A stretch of DNA of 64,000 bases from Phaeodactylibacter xiamenensis (lineage in GTDB: Bacteria > Bacteroidota > Bacteroidia > Chitinophagales > Saprospiraceae): the NCBI RefSeq assembly GCF_000759025.1, contig NZ_JPOS01000079.1, positions 186,001-250,000 on the forward strand. Reading direction: 5' to 3'. A program made the translations under genes and the position numbers. Shown piece after piece: positions 8,609 to 18,323 of the stretch (position 1 is the first letter of the stretch; every line of letters starts with the position of its first letter). The notes under the pieces are model-generated. The model worked only from the letters and a program-made list of their open reading frames with translations, had not been told where the DNA came from and ran no database searches.

Positions 8609-9712
8609 ATGGAAGAACGTAAAGAATGGACGTTAGCCGAAATCCTGGAAGTACACCGAAAACCGCTCCTGGAGCTGGTGTACGAGGCCGCTACCGTCCA
8701 CCGTAAACACCACAACCCGAACGAAGTACAAATCAGCAGCCTCCTTTCTATCAAGACAGGAGGTTGTCAGGAAGATTGTGGCTACTGCCCGCAGGCCGCC
8801 CGTTATCACACAGATATTGAAGAAAATGACCTCATGTCCGTAGAGCAGGTGACCACGGCTGCTAACCGGGCGAAAGTACTGGGCGCCTCCCGCGTATGCA
8901 TGGGCGCTGCCTGGCGGAACGTGAAGGACGACGAGGATTTCGATCAGGTCATCAGGCTGGTGCAGACCGTCAACAGCATGGACATGGAAGTCTGTGCCAC
9001 GCTGGGCATGGTCACGGAGACGCAGGCCAAAAAACTGGCGGAGGCCGGGCTTTACGCTTACAACCACAACCTCGATACTTCGGAGGATTACTACAAGGAG
9101 GTGATTTCCACCCGGGGGTACGAAGACCGCCTGGAAACCCTCAGTAATGTCCGCAAAGCTAAGCTGACCGTTTGCTCCGGTGGTATCATCGGCATGGGCG
9201 AGTCCGTGGAAGACCGCTGCAAGATGCTGCTGACCCTTTCTCAGCTCGACCCGCAGCCGGAGTCTGTGCCCATCAATGCCCTCGTGGCGGTGGAGGGTAC
9301 CCCAATGGAAGATCAGGAGCCGGTGCCGATCTGGGATATGGTGCGCATGGTAGCGACCGCCCGTATTGTGATGCCGAAGTCAACGGTACGCCTTTCTGCG
9401 GGCCGCTTGTCAATGACCAAAGAAGGGCAGGCGCTGTGCTTTATGGCAGGAGCCGGGTCTATCTTTGCAGGGGACAAACTGCTCACCACCCCCAACCCCG
9501 CTACGAACGAGGACCTGGAAATGTTTGAAATCCTGGGGCTACAGCCCACCGCGCCATTCGCTAAAGGCGACCGCCCGCAGCCTGAACCGCTGACGGAGGA
9601 AGAGCGCGCCAAAAAGGAAAACCCCAAATGGAGTCGCCCGGGGCACCGTATCCCGGCTCATGTGGAATACACCAAGAAGGGAAAACTCAAGAAAAAAGCC
9701 ATTCAAAAATAA
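8609..9712 (+). CDS. bioB: Biotin synthase (radical SAM)
   Basis: A 367-residue radical-SAM enzyme that inserts sulfur into dethiobiotin. The ATG at 8609 (MEERKEWTLAEILE) fits the family start; the longer in-frame opening at 8564 overlaps the previous gene. The radical-SAM cluster cysteines are Cys53, Cys57 and Cys60 in GGCQEDCGYCPQ. Other family blocks are GASRVCMGAAWRNV, AYNHNLDTSEDYY and VRLSAGRLSM, the last carrying the Arg that ligates the 2Fe-2S cluster. The C-terminus is a basic tail (KKGKLKKKAIQK). tpiA starts 4 bp downstream. Confidence 0.96.
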   Translation: MEERKEWTLAEILEVHRKPLLELVYEAATVHRKHHNPNEVQISSLLSIKTGGCQEDCGYCPQAARYHTDIEENDLMSVEQVTTAANRAKVLGASRVCMGAAWRNVKDDEDFDQVIRLVQTVNSMDMEVCATLGMVTETQAKKLAEAGLYAYNHNLDTSEDYYKEVISTRGYEDRLETLSNVRKAKLTVCSGGIIGMGESVEDRCKMLLTLSQLDPQPESVPINALVAVEGTPMEDQEPVPIWDMVRMVATARIVMPKSTVRLSAGRLSMTKEGQALCFMAGAGSIFAGDKLLTTPNPATNEDLEMFEILGLQPTAPFAKGDRPQPEPLTEEERAKKENPKWSRPGHRIPAHVEYTKKGKLKKKAIQK

Positions 9713-9715
9713 GTT

Positions 9716-10474
9716 ATGACAAAACGCAAGCAAATTGTTGCCGGCAACTGGAAAATGAATATGGATTATGAACAGGGCCGCGACCTCACCAAGGCGGTCA
9801 TCGATGGGCTGCAACCCTCCGATGCGCTGGTGATTCTCGGTACGCCGTTCATCCATCTTCGCAATGTGGCCAGCATAATCAAAGATATTTCCAACCTGAA
9901 ACTGGCGGCGCAAAACTGCCATCAGGAAGAAAGCGGTGCCTACACGGGCGAAGTTTCCGCAAGCATGCTGAAGTCCTGCGGGGTGGAATACGTCATCCTG
10001 GGCCACTCGGAGCGCCGCGAGTATTTCGGCGAGAAGGATGAGCTCATTGCTAAAAAGATTGATGCAGTCCTGGGACAGGGCATGGAGCCGATTTACTGCT
10101 GTGGGGAAAAGCTGGACGTTCGCGAAAGCGGCAAGCAAAATGAGCTGGTTGCAGAGCAGGTCAAAACTGCCCTTTTCCACCTCAGCGCGGAGGACCTGCA
10201 AAAGGTGGTCATCGCCTATGAGCCGGTCTGGGCCATTGGTACGGGCAAAACGGCTTCTCCGGCACAGGCACAGGAAATGCATGCCCACATCCGCAGCCTG
10301 ATCCGTGATCAGTACGGTGCGGAAATTGCGGACAGCATTACCATCCTCTACGGAGGCAGCGTGAAGCCCGGCAACGCCAAAGAACTATTCGCCAATCCCG
10401 ATGTGGATGGCGGGCTGATCGGTGGTGCTTCCCTCAAAGCGGCGGACTTTAATGCTATTGTTGATAGTTTTTAA
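9716..10474 (+). CDS. tpiA: Triosephosphate isomerase
   Basis: A 252-residue glycolytic TIM-barrel enzyme interconverting dihydroxyacetone phosphate and glyceraldehyde 3-phosphate. Active-site residues are Lys13 in GNWKMN, His97 in LGHSERREYF and Glu169 in AYEPVWAIGTGKTA (the phosphate-gripping loop 6). The phosphate-binding end ILYGGSVKPGNA and GLIGGASL is present. Length is normal. Spacing of only 3 bp to bioB and 3 bp to the next membrane protein indicates one transcript with the biotin genes. Confidence 0.97.
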   Translation: MTKRKQIVAGNWKMNMDYEQGRDLTKAVIDGLQPSDALVILGTPFIHLRNVASIIKDISNLKLAAQNCHQEESGAYTGEVSASMLKSCGVEYVILGHSERREYFGEKDELIAKKIDAVLGQGMEPIYCCGEKLDVRESGKQNELVAEQVKTALFHLSAEDLQKVVIAYEPVWAIGTGKTASPAQAQEMHAHIRSLIRDQYGAEIADSITILYGGSVKPGNAKELFANPDVDGGLIGGASLKAADFNAIVDSF

Positions 10475-10477
10475 GCG

Positions 10478-11746
10478 ATGAGCAGTAGTGCCCCCAATAA
10501 CCCTAAGCCGAAACCGCAGTGGCTGGAGCGCCTGGAGCAGGAAAGCTATCAGGCCGAGCTCATTGTTTCGGGTGTGGCGCTGTTGGGGGCATTCCAACTG
10601 CCGGGCCTGCTGGACCAATTGCTGAATTGGAGCCTGCAGCGCACCACGGCTGAACAGCAGGAACTGCTCGGGTATCTGTTCATCTACTTGCTGTTCGGAG
10701 CTTTAATACTGATTTTCAATTTCATCCTTCATTTTTCCCTCCGTACCCTATGGATTGGGAATATCGGTCTGGCATCAGTTTTCCCGGAAGGGATCAATGA
10801 GCATTCCGATCGGTACAGCCCTCATTTTCTGGCCAGGCTCAAGGCCCGCTTCCCTGACCTGCAAGGATTTAATCAACGGCTGGACAATCTCTGCAGTCTC
10901 CTTTTTTCTATTGCAGGAATTAGTGTGCTCACCTTTTCTTTCATCACCATCATTTTGGTGGTATTTTGGGGGATCGGGTACTTTTTATCGATGGTTTTTC
11001 CAGGGCTGCCCGCGACCTACTTTGCACTGGGCGGACTTTTTCTACTTACTTCGGTGCTGCTGTTTCAGGGGCTTCTCAATCATAAGAAGCTTCGGGACAA
11101 GAGCTGGGTGAAGAAAGTACAGTTCCCTTTGTATCTGTTTTCCGTCCGGATCATGGCCGGCCCCTTTCTGGAGCCATTCACCTACATTGGGCAGACACTG
11201 GCTACCAACGTTTCCAAAACCCGCTATATCGGGGTTACGGCAGGGTATATGGTTGTGCTCATGATCGGCTTTGTTTTTTGGGTGCAGGACTCTAATCTGT
11301 TTATGCTGGATGCCGGTAGCCGTAAGCGGGTAGCCGGGCGTGAGAGCGTGCAGTATGCAGAGCGCTATGAAAACCTAAGGCCGCCCGGAGCGCACATTCG
11401 CTTTGCCATGCTCAGCAGCGATGTCATCCGCGGGACGGTCGCAACGGTCTTTGTGCCGGTACCTAAAACCGAGCGGGAGCTCATACAGGCCTACTGTGGC
11501 CCGGAGTGGGAAGATGGAGAGCGGGAGGAGCGGCAAGCCTGCCTGGAGTCTTACTACACCTTTAAGATCGACAGTACTGAGGTCGTACCATCCGGTTTGT
11601 ACCTGTACAAGCAAAAAGATAGTAAACAAGAGGGCATAAGAGTCTACCTTCCTATGCAGGGGCAGCGTGTGGGTGGGCACTGCCTTCGGATCATCCCTGC
11701 CCGGTTTGAGCAGGATTCCTTCCACATTAATATCCCGTTTCAGTAA
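10478..11746 (+). CDS. Polytopic membrane protein of unknown function
   Basis: A 422-residue integral membrane protein. Hydrophobic stretches appear near residues 28-48, 64-88, 138-165, 175-197 and 250-273, so about five or six helices. They are followed by a soluble C-terminal domain of about 140 residues that contains Cys pairs (QAYCGPEW, RQACLESY). It starts 3 bp after tpiA and probably ends that operon, because a strong hairpin follows. I do not recognise the family. Confidence 0.8.
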   Translation: MSSSAPNNPKPKPQWLERLEQESYQAELIVSGVALLGAFQLPGLLDQLLNWSLQRTTAEQQELLGYLFIYLLFGALILIFNFILHFSLRTLWIGNIGLASVFPEGINEHSDRYSPHFLARLKARFPDLQGFNQRLDNLCSLLFSIAGISVLTFSFITIILVVFWGIGYFLSMVFPGLPATYFALGGLFLLTSVLLFQGLLNHKKLRDKSWVKKVQFPLYLFSVRIMAGPFLEPFTYIGQTLATNVSKTRYIGVTAGYMVVLMIGFVFWVQDSNLFMLDAGSRKRVAGRESVQYAERYENLRPPGAHIRFAMLSSDVIRGTVATVFVPVPKTERELIQAYCGPEWEDGEREERQACLESYYTFKIDSTEVVPSGLYLYKQKDSKQEGIRVYLPMQGQRVGGHCLRIIPARFEQDSFHINIPFQ

Positions 11747-11774
11747 TTCCCGGAGGAGTCATTGCAGTAAACAA

Positions 11775-11807
11775 AAACAGCTCCGGCTAAAGAAGACGGA
11801 GCTGTTT
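11775..11807. terminator. Bidirectional intrinsic terminator
   Basis: An 11-bp perfect stem AAACAGCTCCG / CGGAGCTGTTT with an 11-nt loop, between two convergent genes. Read on the minus strand it is followed by TTGTTT, so it terminates rlpA best, but it also closes the bioDAB-tpiA transcript on the plus strand. Confidence 0.8.
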
Positions 11808-11832
11808 GCGTTCAGGCTTTGGAGTGCTTTGG

Positions 11833-12747
11833 CTATCTTTCTTTACTGTACTCAATAGCATTGAGGTCTACCACAAAGCCTTTGATCTTATGCTTCTTCA
11901 GCAGGTTTTTGCGGTAGTTTTCCGCAGCAGCTTCTTCCTTGAACGGGCCCAAAAGGACTTTGTAGGATGGCATGCGGCTGCCCTCTTCAATGCTAATGAG
12001 CACGTTGTCAAACCATTTGGCTTGCAGGTCGGCCACTTGCTTGAAGACGTTCTCGTAATTGGTCAGCGAGGCTACCTGAACGGCGAAGCCTTTCTCGCCG
12101 GGTTCATGAATGCTGATTTTGTATAAGCCGTACTTTTGGTATTCCTTGCCCACGAGTTTAGGCTGCGCAGCCGGAGCGGCGGCTTTAGCTTGGCCCTTGG
12201 GTTTTGTTTCGGAGGCAGCAGGCTTGGAAGCCGTATTACTGGCGACCTTTTTTTCAGCCGGAGCAGGGGCATTGCCCGCATCCGTTACGATTCGGTCACG
12301 GCTGGTATTGTCATAGGAGGAAGGGGTGCTGGCCTGCCGTTCCTTGCGTTGCGCTTTTTTGGAAGGCTTTTCGGGCGCTGCTGTGCCCCGTTTGACTACT
12401 TCCAGTTTGACTTCCGTCAATCCGTCCTGAATCAGCCCAATCCGTTCGGCGGCAGCCCGCGAAAGGTCGACCACCCGGCCACGCTTGTAAGGCCCTTTGT
12501 CGGTCACTTTCACCACTACTGATTTTTCATTGTCGAGCCGGGTAACCCGGACCATTGTGCCGTAGGGGAGTTCCCGGTGGGCGGCGGTCATGGCTTTTTT
12601 GTCGTATTTGACGCCGTAGGCGGTTTCCTTCCCGTGGAAGCTATCGTGGTAGTACGATGCGATACCCCATTCTTCATTGCTTTGCGCAGACAATGCTACG
12701 GTAAAACAAAGGGCAAGGAGGAGGCTTAAGTTCAGTCGTTTCTTCAT
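11833..12747 (-). CDS. rlpA: RlpA-like septal lytic transglycosylase with SPOR domain
   Basis: A 304-residue secreted protein. A Sec signal peptide (MKKRLNLSLLLALCFTVALSAQ) is followed by the double-psi beta-barrel RlpA domain at about residues 26-117, with His57 (TAAHRELPYGTMVRV) and Asp83 (KVTDKGPY) at the positions of the proposed catalytic pair. A low-complexity Ala/Pro/Lys linker covers about 120-205. A C-terminal SPOR domain (FAVQVASLTNYENVFKQVA) binds denuded septal glycan. The predicted role is cleavage of glycan strands lacking stem peptides at the division site. The upstream region is long and shared with a divergent pseudogene. Confidence 0.9.
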   Translation of the reverse strand: MKKRLNLSLLLALCFTVALSAQSNEEWGIASYYHDSFHGKETAYGVKYDKKAMTAAHRELPYGTMVRVTRLDNEKSVVVKVTDKGPYKRGRVVDLSRAAAERIGLIQDGLTEVKLEVVKRGTAAPEKPSKKAQRKERQASTPSSYDNTSRDRIVTDAGNAPAPAEKKVASNTASKPAASETKPKGQAKAAAPAAQPKLVGKEYQKYGLYKISIHEPGEKGFAVQVASLTNYENVFKQVADLQAKWFDNVLISIEEGSRMPSYKVLLGPFKEEAAAENYRKNLLKKHKIKGFVVDLNAIEYSKER

Positions 12748-13161
12748 GATTATCGTTTTTTGGACGGCTTGAAATTAATCAAAAAAATTGGCAAGCTTAA
12801 TTAGATACGCAGGTTTGCGCGTTTTTATTGCGGTTTGCCGGGCGCAGGCCAATATTTTAGGCTGCAATTTTTGAGCTGATCTATCGGCATGCCGGAATTC
12901 ATATCCCCTTTCTCCTTGTTAACATTGCACCTTTGCTATCATTTGCGTATCTTACGAAAAATCCGAACGCGCCCGTTCGCTCCCTTTCTTGAGGTGGATG
13001 TTTTGCTTCCGCTTCAGTTCTGCGCTCGCGTTTATTCGGTTGCCCGATAGATATGCCTGTTGCTGCTTTTTGAGGCCTTGTGCTTCGGGAAGACGGAGGC
13101 TTTATGCCCTGAATCTGGCACACTTGATGCTTTATTTTCTTTACCGATTAATAATTTACCT
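12748..13161. other. 414-bp intergenic region between rlpA and the SBBP pseudogene
   Basis: This divergent intergenic stretch has no convincing gene. It contains a small 6-bp-stem hairpin (CGAACG-CGCC-CGTTCG, 12964-12979) and TTTG-rich segments near 12950-12960 that could belong to a promoter, but no clean TAnnTTTG pair. An ATG at 13060 is in frame with the downstream pseudogene, but it adds a segment without signal-peptide character. Confidence 0.5.
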
Positions 13162-15849
13162 ATGAAAAAAAGGCTGCACAGCAAAGACGATGAAGCGACC
13201 TCTATCGCATTAGATGGTGAAGGCGGCTTGTCTATTCTGGGCAAAAACGGGCTGTCTAACGGCTCTACAGAATACATGTTGGTGCGGTATGCTAAAAAAC
13301 AGTTGACTATACCTCCTGGGGATGGGGCCGCTTCGCCAGCTTTAGCATTCACGGAGCAGCGGGGGCAGCTGACGGATACGTCTGGCACTTCGGTAGAAGG
13401 CGTGCGCTTTTACAGTACCGGCAGTTATCCGCCCTTATATGTGCAGAACGATACACTAAGCTTTGTGACCGCTAGTGTAGACACGAGCAGCGCTACGCCA
13501 GACACTTTGCACCGCGTTGACATTACGTTTTTTGACAGCAAGAAGGCCCTGATGAGCGCAGCCGGGCTGGACCAACTGGACAACTACCGGAATTACTATC
13601 TGGGGCACATCCCGGAAGGCCGGGCACGTGTCGGGCAGTACGGCCGGGTAGCCGTAACCGATCTTTATGATGGCATCAACCTGCAAATGTTTGCTGATGA
13701 GAGCGGCATAGTGTACTACTTTGTCATACAGCCGGGCGGGGACCCCGATGACCTAAAGCTGGATTTTCATGGGCAGGACTCTCTTTATTTGAAAGCGCGC
13801 AACTTGTTCGTGGGCACCTCATTAGGAGATTTTAATTTGCCAGCCCCTAAAGCTTTCCAGATAGACAGCCTGGGCCAGGAGGTATCCACGGCCTGGAAAC
13901 CGGAATATAGTATTGCGGGCAGCCGGGTGAGCTTTAGCAGTACGGGGAGCTATGATAGTACTAAGGTGCTGGTGGTGGAGTTGCGGCGTGATCCAGTTAT
14001 AGTAAACTCAGGGGATAACTGGATAACATATTTCGGTTCAAACTCTAGTAGAGACTTGGTGAGAGCTATTGATGTAGATGGAGGAGATAACATTTTTGTG
14101 GCAGGCGAAACAGAGAATTTTGTCTTCCCTGAGGTAGATGGAGAACTAATTGATGTTTCCAATAACTCCAATGATTCAGATTTATCCTCTAATTCTGTAA
14201 TAGTTGCCAAGTTTAATTCGTAGAATGTATTGAATTATATAACTATTTTTGGTGGCAGGGGATTTGAGATAGGGTACGATATAAAAGTGGATGGAGATAA
14301 TATTTTCTTGGTTGGAAGAACAAACTCTGATGATATCCCCCTCACAACGGGTAATCCTCCTATTGGTTTTGGTGATCGGCAAGGTTTTCTAGGTAAGATA
14401 AAAGAAATTGATGGAACTATTGAAGCACTGAAAGTTATTGGGGGCTTGAAATGGAATGATTTTAGGGCTATTGATATTCATAGTGATAAAATTATTGTAG
14501 CAGGGACGTCAGAGGGTTCAGGAACAGTTACAAATGTCGCTCAGACGGGGGCTTACAATCAAACTGTTGCTGGATCATTGGACGTAATTGTTGGTGAAAT
14601 CAGTGCAGATTTAAACTTTATTTGGTTAACTCACTTTGGAGGAGATAGTGGAGATCGGCCTGTGGATATAGAGTTTAGCGATAATAATGGTCATTTTTTC
14701 TTAGTTGGGGATACAAATACAAAATCCTATTCAATTCAACAAAACACTCCTCCAACTGATGGTGGTTTCCCGAAGTATTCTTCATCAGGATCAGATTCAT
14801 TTCCTAAAGGGAATGGTAGTAGTGATAATATAGAGGATGTTTTTATTGCTGAGTTTGATGCTGGTAATAATCTATTATGGAGCACTTTTTATGGTGGGAA
14901 CGGGGCTGATAGATTTGGACCGGGAGCTAACAAAATCGCAGTGGCTTCAAACAATAAAGTAGCTATTGTTTTTTCGACTTCAAATTTTTCCACATTCCCT
15001 CCACCTGATACTTATGGTTCATTTTTCCAAACAGGGAAAGGAGAGCATGTGGTTTCGGTATTTGTTGACCGTAAACTTGATTGGGCTTCTGCTTACGGAT
15101 GCTTTGAAAATAACTCTATATTTCCTTTTCAAGAATCAGGAGAATCCGTTATTTATTCTTCAGATGGAACGTTGATTGCTTTTGGGTCTACAGATTGTGA
15201 ACCGGTTCCATTCTTAGAATATTGCGGCTTGCCATCGAGCGTTTTAGACTACCCAGTTTGCCCTCCTTATGGTCTAGATTTATACTTTCAAGGTACGGTA
15301 GGTTCTCCTTTACTTCAAGGTGGAAAGGACATCTCCATAATGGGCTTTACGCCTTCTTATTTGTTTAAGTATGGGACTTATTTTGGCGGCAATGCAGATG
15401 AGTATGTTAGTTGTGTAGCTAATTTATCAAATGGAGACTTCATCTTTGCGGGTATAACCGAGAGCGATATTGACTTCCCACTAGAGTTTCCTGCTTCACC
15501 AGATGATATGTACAAACAGGAAACCCTTTACGGTAGCAGGGATAATTTCCTTGCAAAACTTCCTATAGGTGGTCTGACCGTCACTTCTGTAAAAGAAAAT
15601 GAACGCTCTTTAAGTTCAGGTTTAAAGGTTTTCCCAAATCCTGTCTTTGGGCAGCAATCTGTAACTTTAACCTTTGCTCCGCTTTCTTTTGATTCAGAAA
15701 TCAATCTGGTAAACAGTCTCGGACAGCTTATTAAAACCTTTGCACTGGAAAGAGGGAATTCGGAGTTGTAAGTAGAGTTTGATAGCCTACCCAAAGGAGC
15801 ATATTTCTTCACCATGCACGGTTCAGCAGTGAAAGTCATTAAAAACTAA
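13162..15849 (+). pseudogene. SBBP-repeat (beta-propeller) T9SS-secreted protein, broken by two in-frame stops
   Basis: One reading frame runs from about 13162 to 15849 but is interrupted by TAG at 14221-14223 and TAA at 15769-15771. The 5' part has the start of SBBP-type surface proteins (AFTEQRGQLTDTSG, VRFYSTGSYPPLYV). At least four SBBP-like repeats follow, of type YFGGN-x-D-x-FVAG. The last ones lie beyond the first stop. After the second stop the frame still encodes the end of a T9SS type A sorting domain (LPKGAYFFTMHGSAVKVIKN). No signal peptide is seen. Base composition changes near 13980 from about 60 % to about 35-40 % GC. It would have been a cell-surface or secreted protein. Confidence 0.8.
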
Positions 15850-15852
15850 AGA

Positions 15853-16899
15853 ATGAGAGCTATCGCATTGATTTATTCGGTTATTTTTTTTGTTTTTACA
15901 GCAATATCCGTAGAGGCACAACACATTAGAGGCGCAGAAATTGCTAGTAAAGATGTGGCAGGTAAGACCATATACCTTCGGCTATTTTACTTAGTCGAAA
16001 TTCCGGAAATTCAGACACCTATCATAGCCTGGGGAGATGGAAACAGTAGTTTATTAGAGCATTTTGGCACAGCTTATCTTGAAGATTCAGAGCTCTACCG
16101 GATTGAGTATGGGACGCATTACACCTACGATACTTCGGGAATGTTTGAGCTGCTCTTTCAGGACAGCTTCTTAATTCCTGAAGTTAGGAATATAGATCAG
16201 TCTGAAATCAGGACTATTTCTATTAGGGACTCTATTTATATTTTTCCAGAAGACAATGGCTGGCAAGAGAATTTTTTTAATCCCACTGCTGGGCGAAGGA
16301 ACTTTGAAGTCCGTTCGGATGGAGTATTAACGCATCAATTAATTAGGTTGCCTGATAGCTCTAACTCAGGTTATCATTTTTTTAGTTATACCTACGAGAT
16401 TGTCCCCTTTCCAGCCGAAGGTTTCCTTGATACGATCCCTTCAGAGGATTTGTATATAGAGAACGATATGCTCTATTGGGATAAGCCTAAAGCGCCTGGC
16501 ATCTATGCTTTAGGGGTAAAAATGATCCAAAAAGGAGAGGACTACTCCGGAGTAACAGATTCGATAACGCTCTCTACCACTACCATTGGGCTGATGTTCG
16601 AGATCGATGAAGAAATGATCGTATCACAACATGAAGTTGAATCGACGAAGGACGGGTTTTGGCTTTTCCCAAATCCCGTCACCTCCACTCTCCAATTACA
16701 ACTTCAACATACTCAATCCACCCAGGGCAAGCTTCAAATCGAGAACCTGTCCGGCCAAACCCTTCATACCGAAGCTTTGAATTTGGGCCCGGTCCTGCAA
16801 AGCTGGCAGGTCGATGTGGCGGACTGGCCGAGCGGGGTGTATGTGGTACGCTTGCAGGCAGGGGCGGAGCAGGTGGTGCGGAAGTTTGTGAAGGAGTGA
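15853..16899 (+). CDS. T9SS-exported surface protein with type A sorting domain
   Basis: A 348-residue protein with signal peptide MRAIALIYSVIFFVFTAISVEAQ. The mature start HIRGAEIASKDVAGKTIYLR is typical of Bacteroidota extracellular proteins carrying PKD/Ig-like folds. The last 75 residues (FWLFPNPVTSTLQLQLQ to WPSGVYVVRLQAGAEQVVRKF) form a T9SS type A C-terminal signal, directing export through the outer membrane and surface anchoring. It starts 3 bp after the broken SBBP gene, so it was probably its operon partner. Its first three quarters are AT-rich and its sorting domain is GC-rich. Function unknown. Confidence 0.8.
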   Translation: MRAIALIYSVIFFVFTAISVEAQHIRGAEIASKDVAGKTIYLRLFYLVEIPEIQTPIIAWGDGNSSLLEHFGTAYLEDSELYRIEYGTHYTYDTSGMFELLFQDSFLIPEVRNIDQSEIRTISIRDSIYIFPEDNGWQENFFNPTAGRRNFEVRSDGVLTHQLIRLPDSSNSGYHFFSYTYEIVPFPAEGFLDTIPSEDLYIENDMLYWDKPKAPGIYALGVKMIQKGEDYSGVTDSITLSTTTIGLMFEIDEEMIVSQHEVESTKDGFWLFPNPVTSTLQLQLQHTQSTQGKLQIENLSGQTLHTEALNLGPVLQSWQVDVADWPSGVYVVRLQAGAEQVVRKFVKE

Positions 16900-17088
16900 C
16901 CGGTAAAAGCGACGGCAAAATGAGCAGTATGGCAGTATCAAACGTGCGGTAGGACCATTGATCAGAATAGACAAATGGATCAAAAGGTACGCGGCACAAA
17001 ATCGGACTTATTCACAATAGCTGCCGAGTCTCCGGTAGCGCGGATGACAAAAAGGCCTTTGTTTTCTGCCTACATTCTACTCCACCGG

Positions 17089-17121
17089 TTGAACTAATCA
17101 GCGCCCAAATTTGTACCTTTG
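17089..17121 (+). promoter_or_regulatory. Promoter of mnmA-rimM
   Basis: TTG at 17089-17091 and TACCTTTG at 17114-17121 (match to TAnnTTTG) are separated by 22 bp, the arrangement of Bacteroidota housekeeping promoters. The box ends 50 bp before the mnmA ATG. Confidence 0.5.
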
Positions 17122-17171
17122 TGTGTTGATTTTGAAGGCAGTTGGCCAGAATCAAAACTGTAATTTTTTTC

Positions 17172-18287
17172 ATGAGTAAGCACGGAAGAGTATTGGTAGC
17201 CATGAGCGGGGGCATTGACAGCACCGTCACAGCTATGATGATGCACGATATGGGCTATGAAGTTGTTGGGATCACCATGAAAACCTGGGATTACGCCAAT
17301 TCCGGTGGGTCTTCCAAGGAGACGGGCTGCTGTAGCCTGGATTCCATCAACGATGCCCGGGAGGTAGCTGTAAAAGTAGGCTTCCACCACTTTATTATCG
17401 ATATACGCGATGAGTTCGGTGATTATGTCATCGACAATTTTGTGGACGAGTACCTGGCAGGGCGCACCCCCAATCCCTGTGTCCTTTGCAATACCCACAT
17501 CAAATGGAGTGCCCTGCTGAAGCGGGCGGATGCGCTGGACTGCGAATTCATTGCTACCGGGCACTATGCCCAGCTCAATGAGCTCAACGGGCGGCATTAC
17601 GTAAGCAAGGCAGTGGACGAGCACAAGGATCAATCTTACGTCCTCTGGGGGCTGAGCCAGGAGTGCATGGCGCGCAGCCGTTTCCCCCTGGGCCCCTACA
17701 CAAAGCCTGAAGTCCGGCAGATGGCTGCCGACTGGGGGTATGAAGCCTTGTCCAAAAAGGCGGAAAGCTATGAAATCTGTTTTGTGCCCGACAACGACTA
17801 CCGGGGCTTCCTCAAGCGCCGGGTCGACGGGCTGGAAGCGCGTGTGGATGGGGGGCAGTTTGTCAATACCGCAGGGGACGTAATTGGTACCCATAAAGGC
17901 TATCCCTTCTACACCATCGGTCAGCGCAAAGGGCTGGGCGTTGCCTTTGGGGAGCCGATGTATGTGACGGAAATCCGCCCCGACACGAATACCGTTGTGC
18001 TGGGCCGGCAGGAGGAACTTGTCCGGAATGGCATGATGGTCGGCAAGGTCAACCGGATGAAGTACGACCAAATCCCCGATGGCACAGAGGCGGTTACGAT
18101 GATCCGCTACAACGATCAGGGCACCTTAAGCCAGTTAAGCAATATGGGAGAAAATATCCATGTTGACTTTTACGCTAATGTGAAGGGCGTGGCCCCCGGG
18201 CAGTCGGCTGTGTTTTACGAAGGAGATGATGTGCTGGGCGGTGGTATTATTCACGGCAGCTTTTTGGACGAGGGGCGGCAGAACTAA
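17172..18287 (+). CDS. mnmA: tRNA-specific 2-thiouridylase
   Basis: A 371-residue enzyme that thiolates U34 of tRNA-Lys, tRNA-Glu and tRNA-Gln at the wobble position. The PP-loop is MSGGIDSTVT at residues 11-20. The first catalytic Cys lies in NPCVLCNTHIKW (Cys106), and the persulfide-accepting Cys in SYEICFVPDNDYRGF. TGHYAQL and QRKGLGVAFGEPMYV are further family blocks. I chose ATG 17172 over a TTG at 17142 because the conserved N-terminus starts there. rimM follows after 36 bp. Confidence 0.95.
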   Translation: MSKHGRVLVAMSGGIDSTVTAMMMHDMGYEVVGITMKTWDYANSGGSSKETGCCSLDSINDAREVAVKVGFHHFIIDIRDEFGDYVIDNFVDEYLAGRTPNPCVLCNTHIKWSALLKRADALDCEFIATGHYAQLNELNGRHYVSKAVDEHKDQSYVLWGLSQECMARSRFPLGPYTKPEVRQMAADWGYEALSKKAESYEICFVPDNDYRGFLKRRVDGLEARVDGGQFVNTAGDVIGTHKGYPFYTIGQRKGLGVAFGEPMYVTEIRPDTNTVVLGRQEELVRNGMMVGKVNRMKYDQIPDGTEAVTMIRYNDQGTLSQLSNMGENIHVDFYANVKGVAPGQSAVFYEGDDVLGGGIIHGSFLDEGRQN

Positions 18288-18323
18288 TGGGGCAGCGGTT
18301 CTCAGAGCCGCACAAAGAAAACT

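Noticed and set aside
14221-14223. Reading the TAG as recoded amber in the SBBP gene
   Set aside because: A second stop of a different type (TAA) lies in the same frame at 15769, so decay is simpler than recoding.
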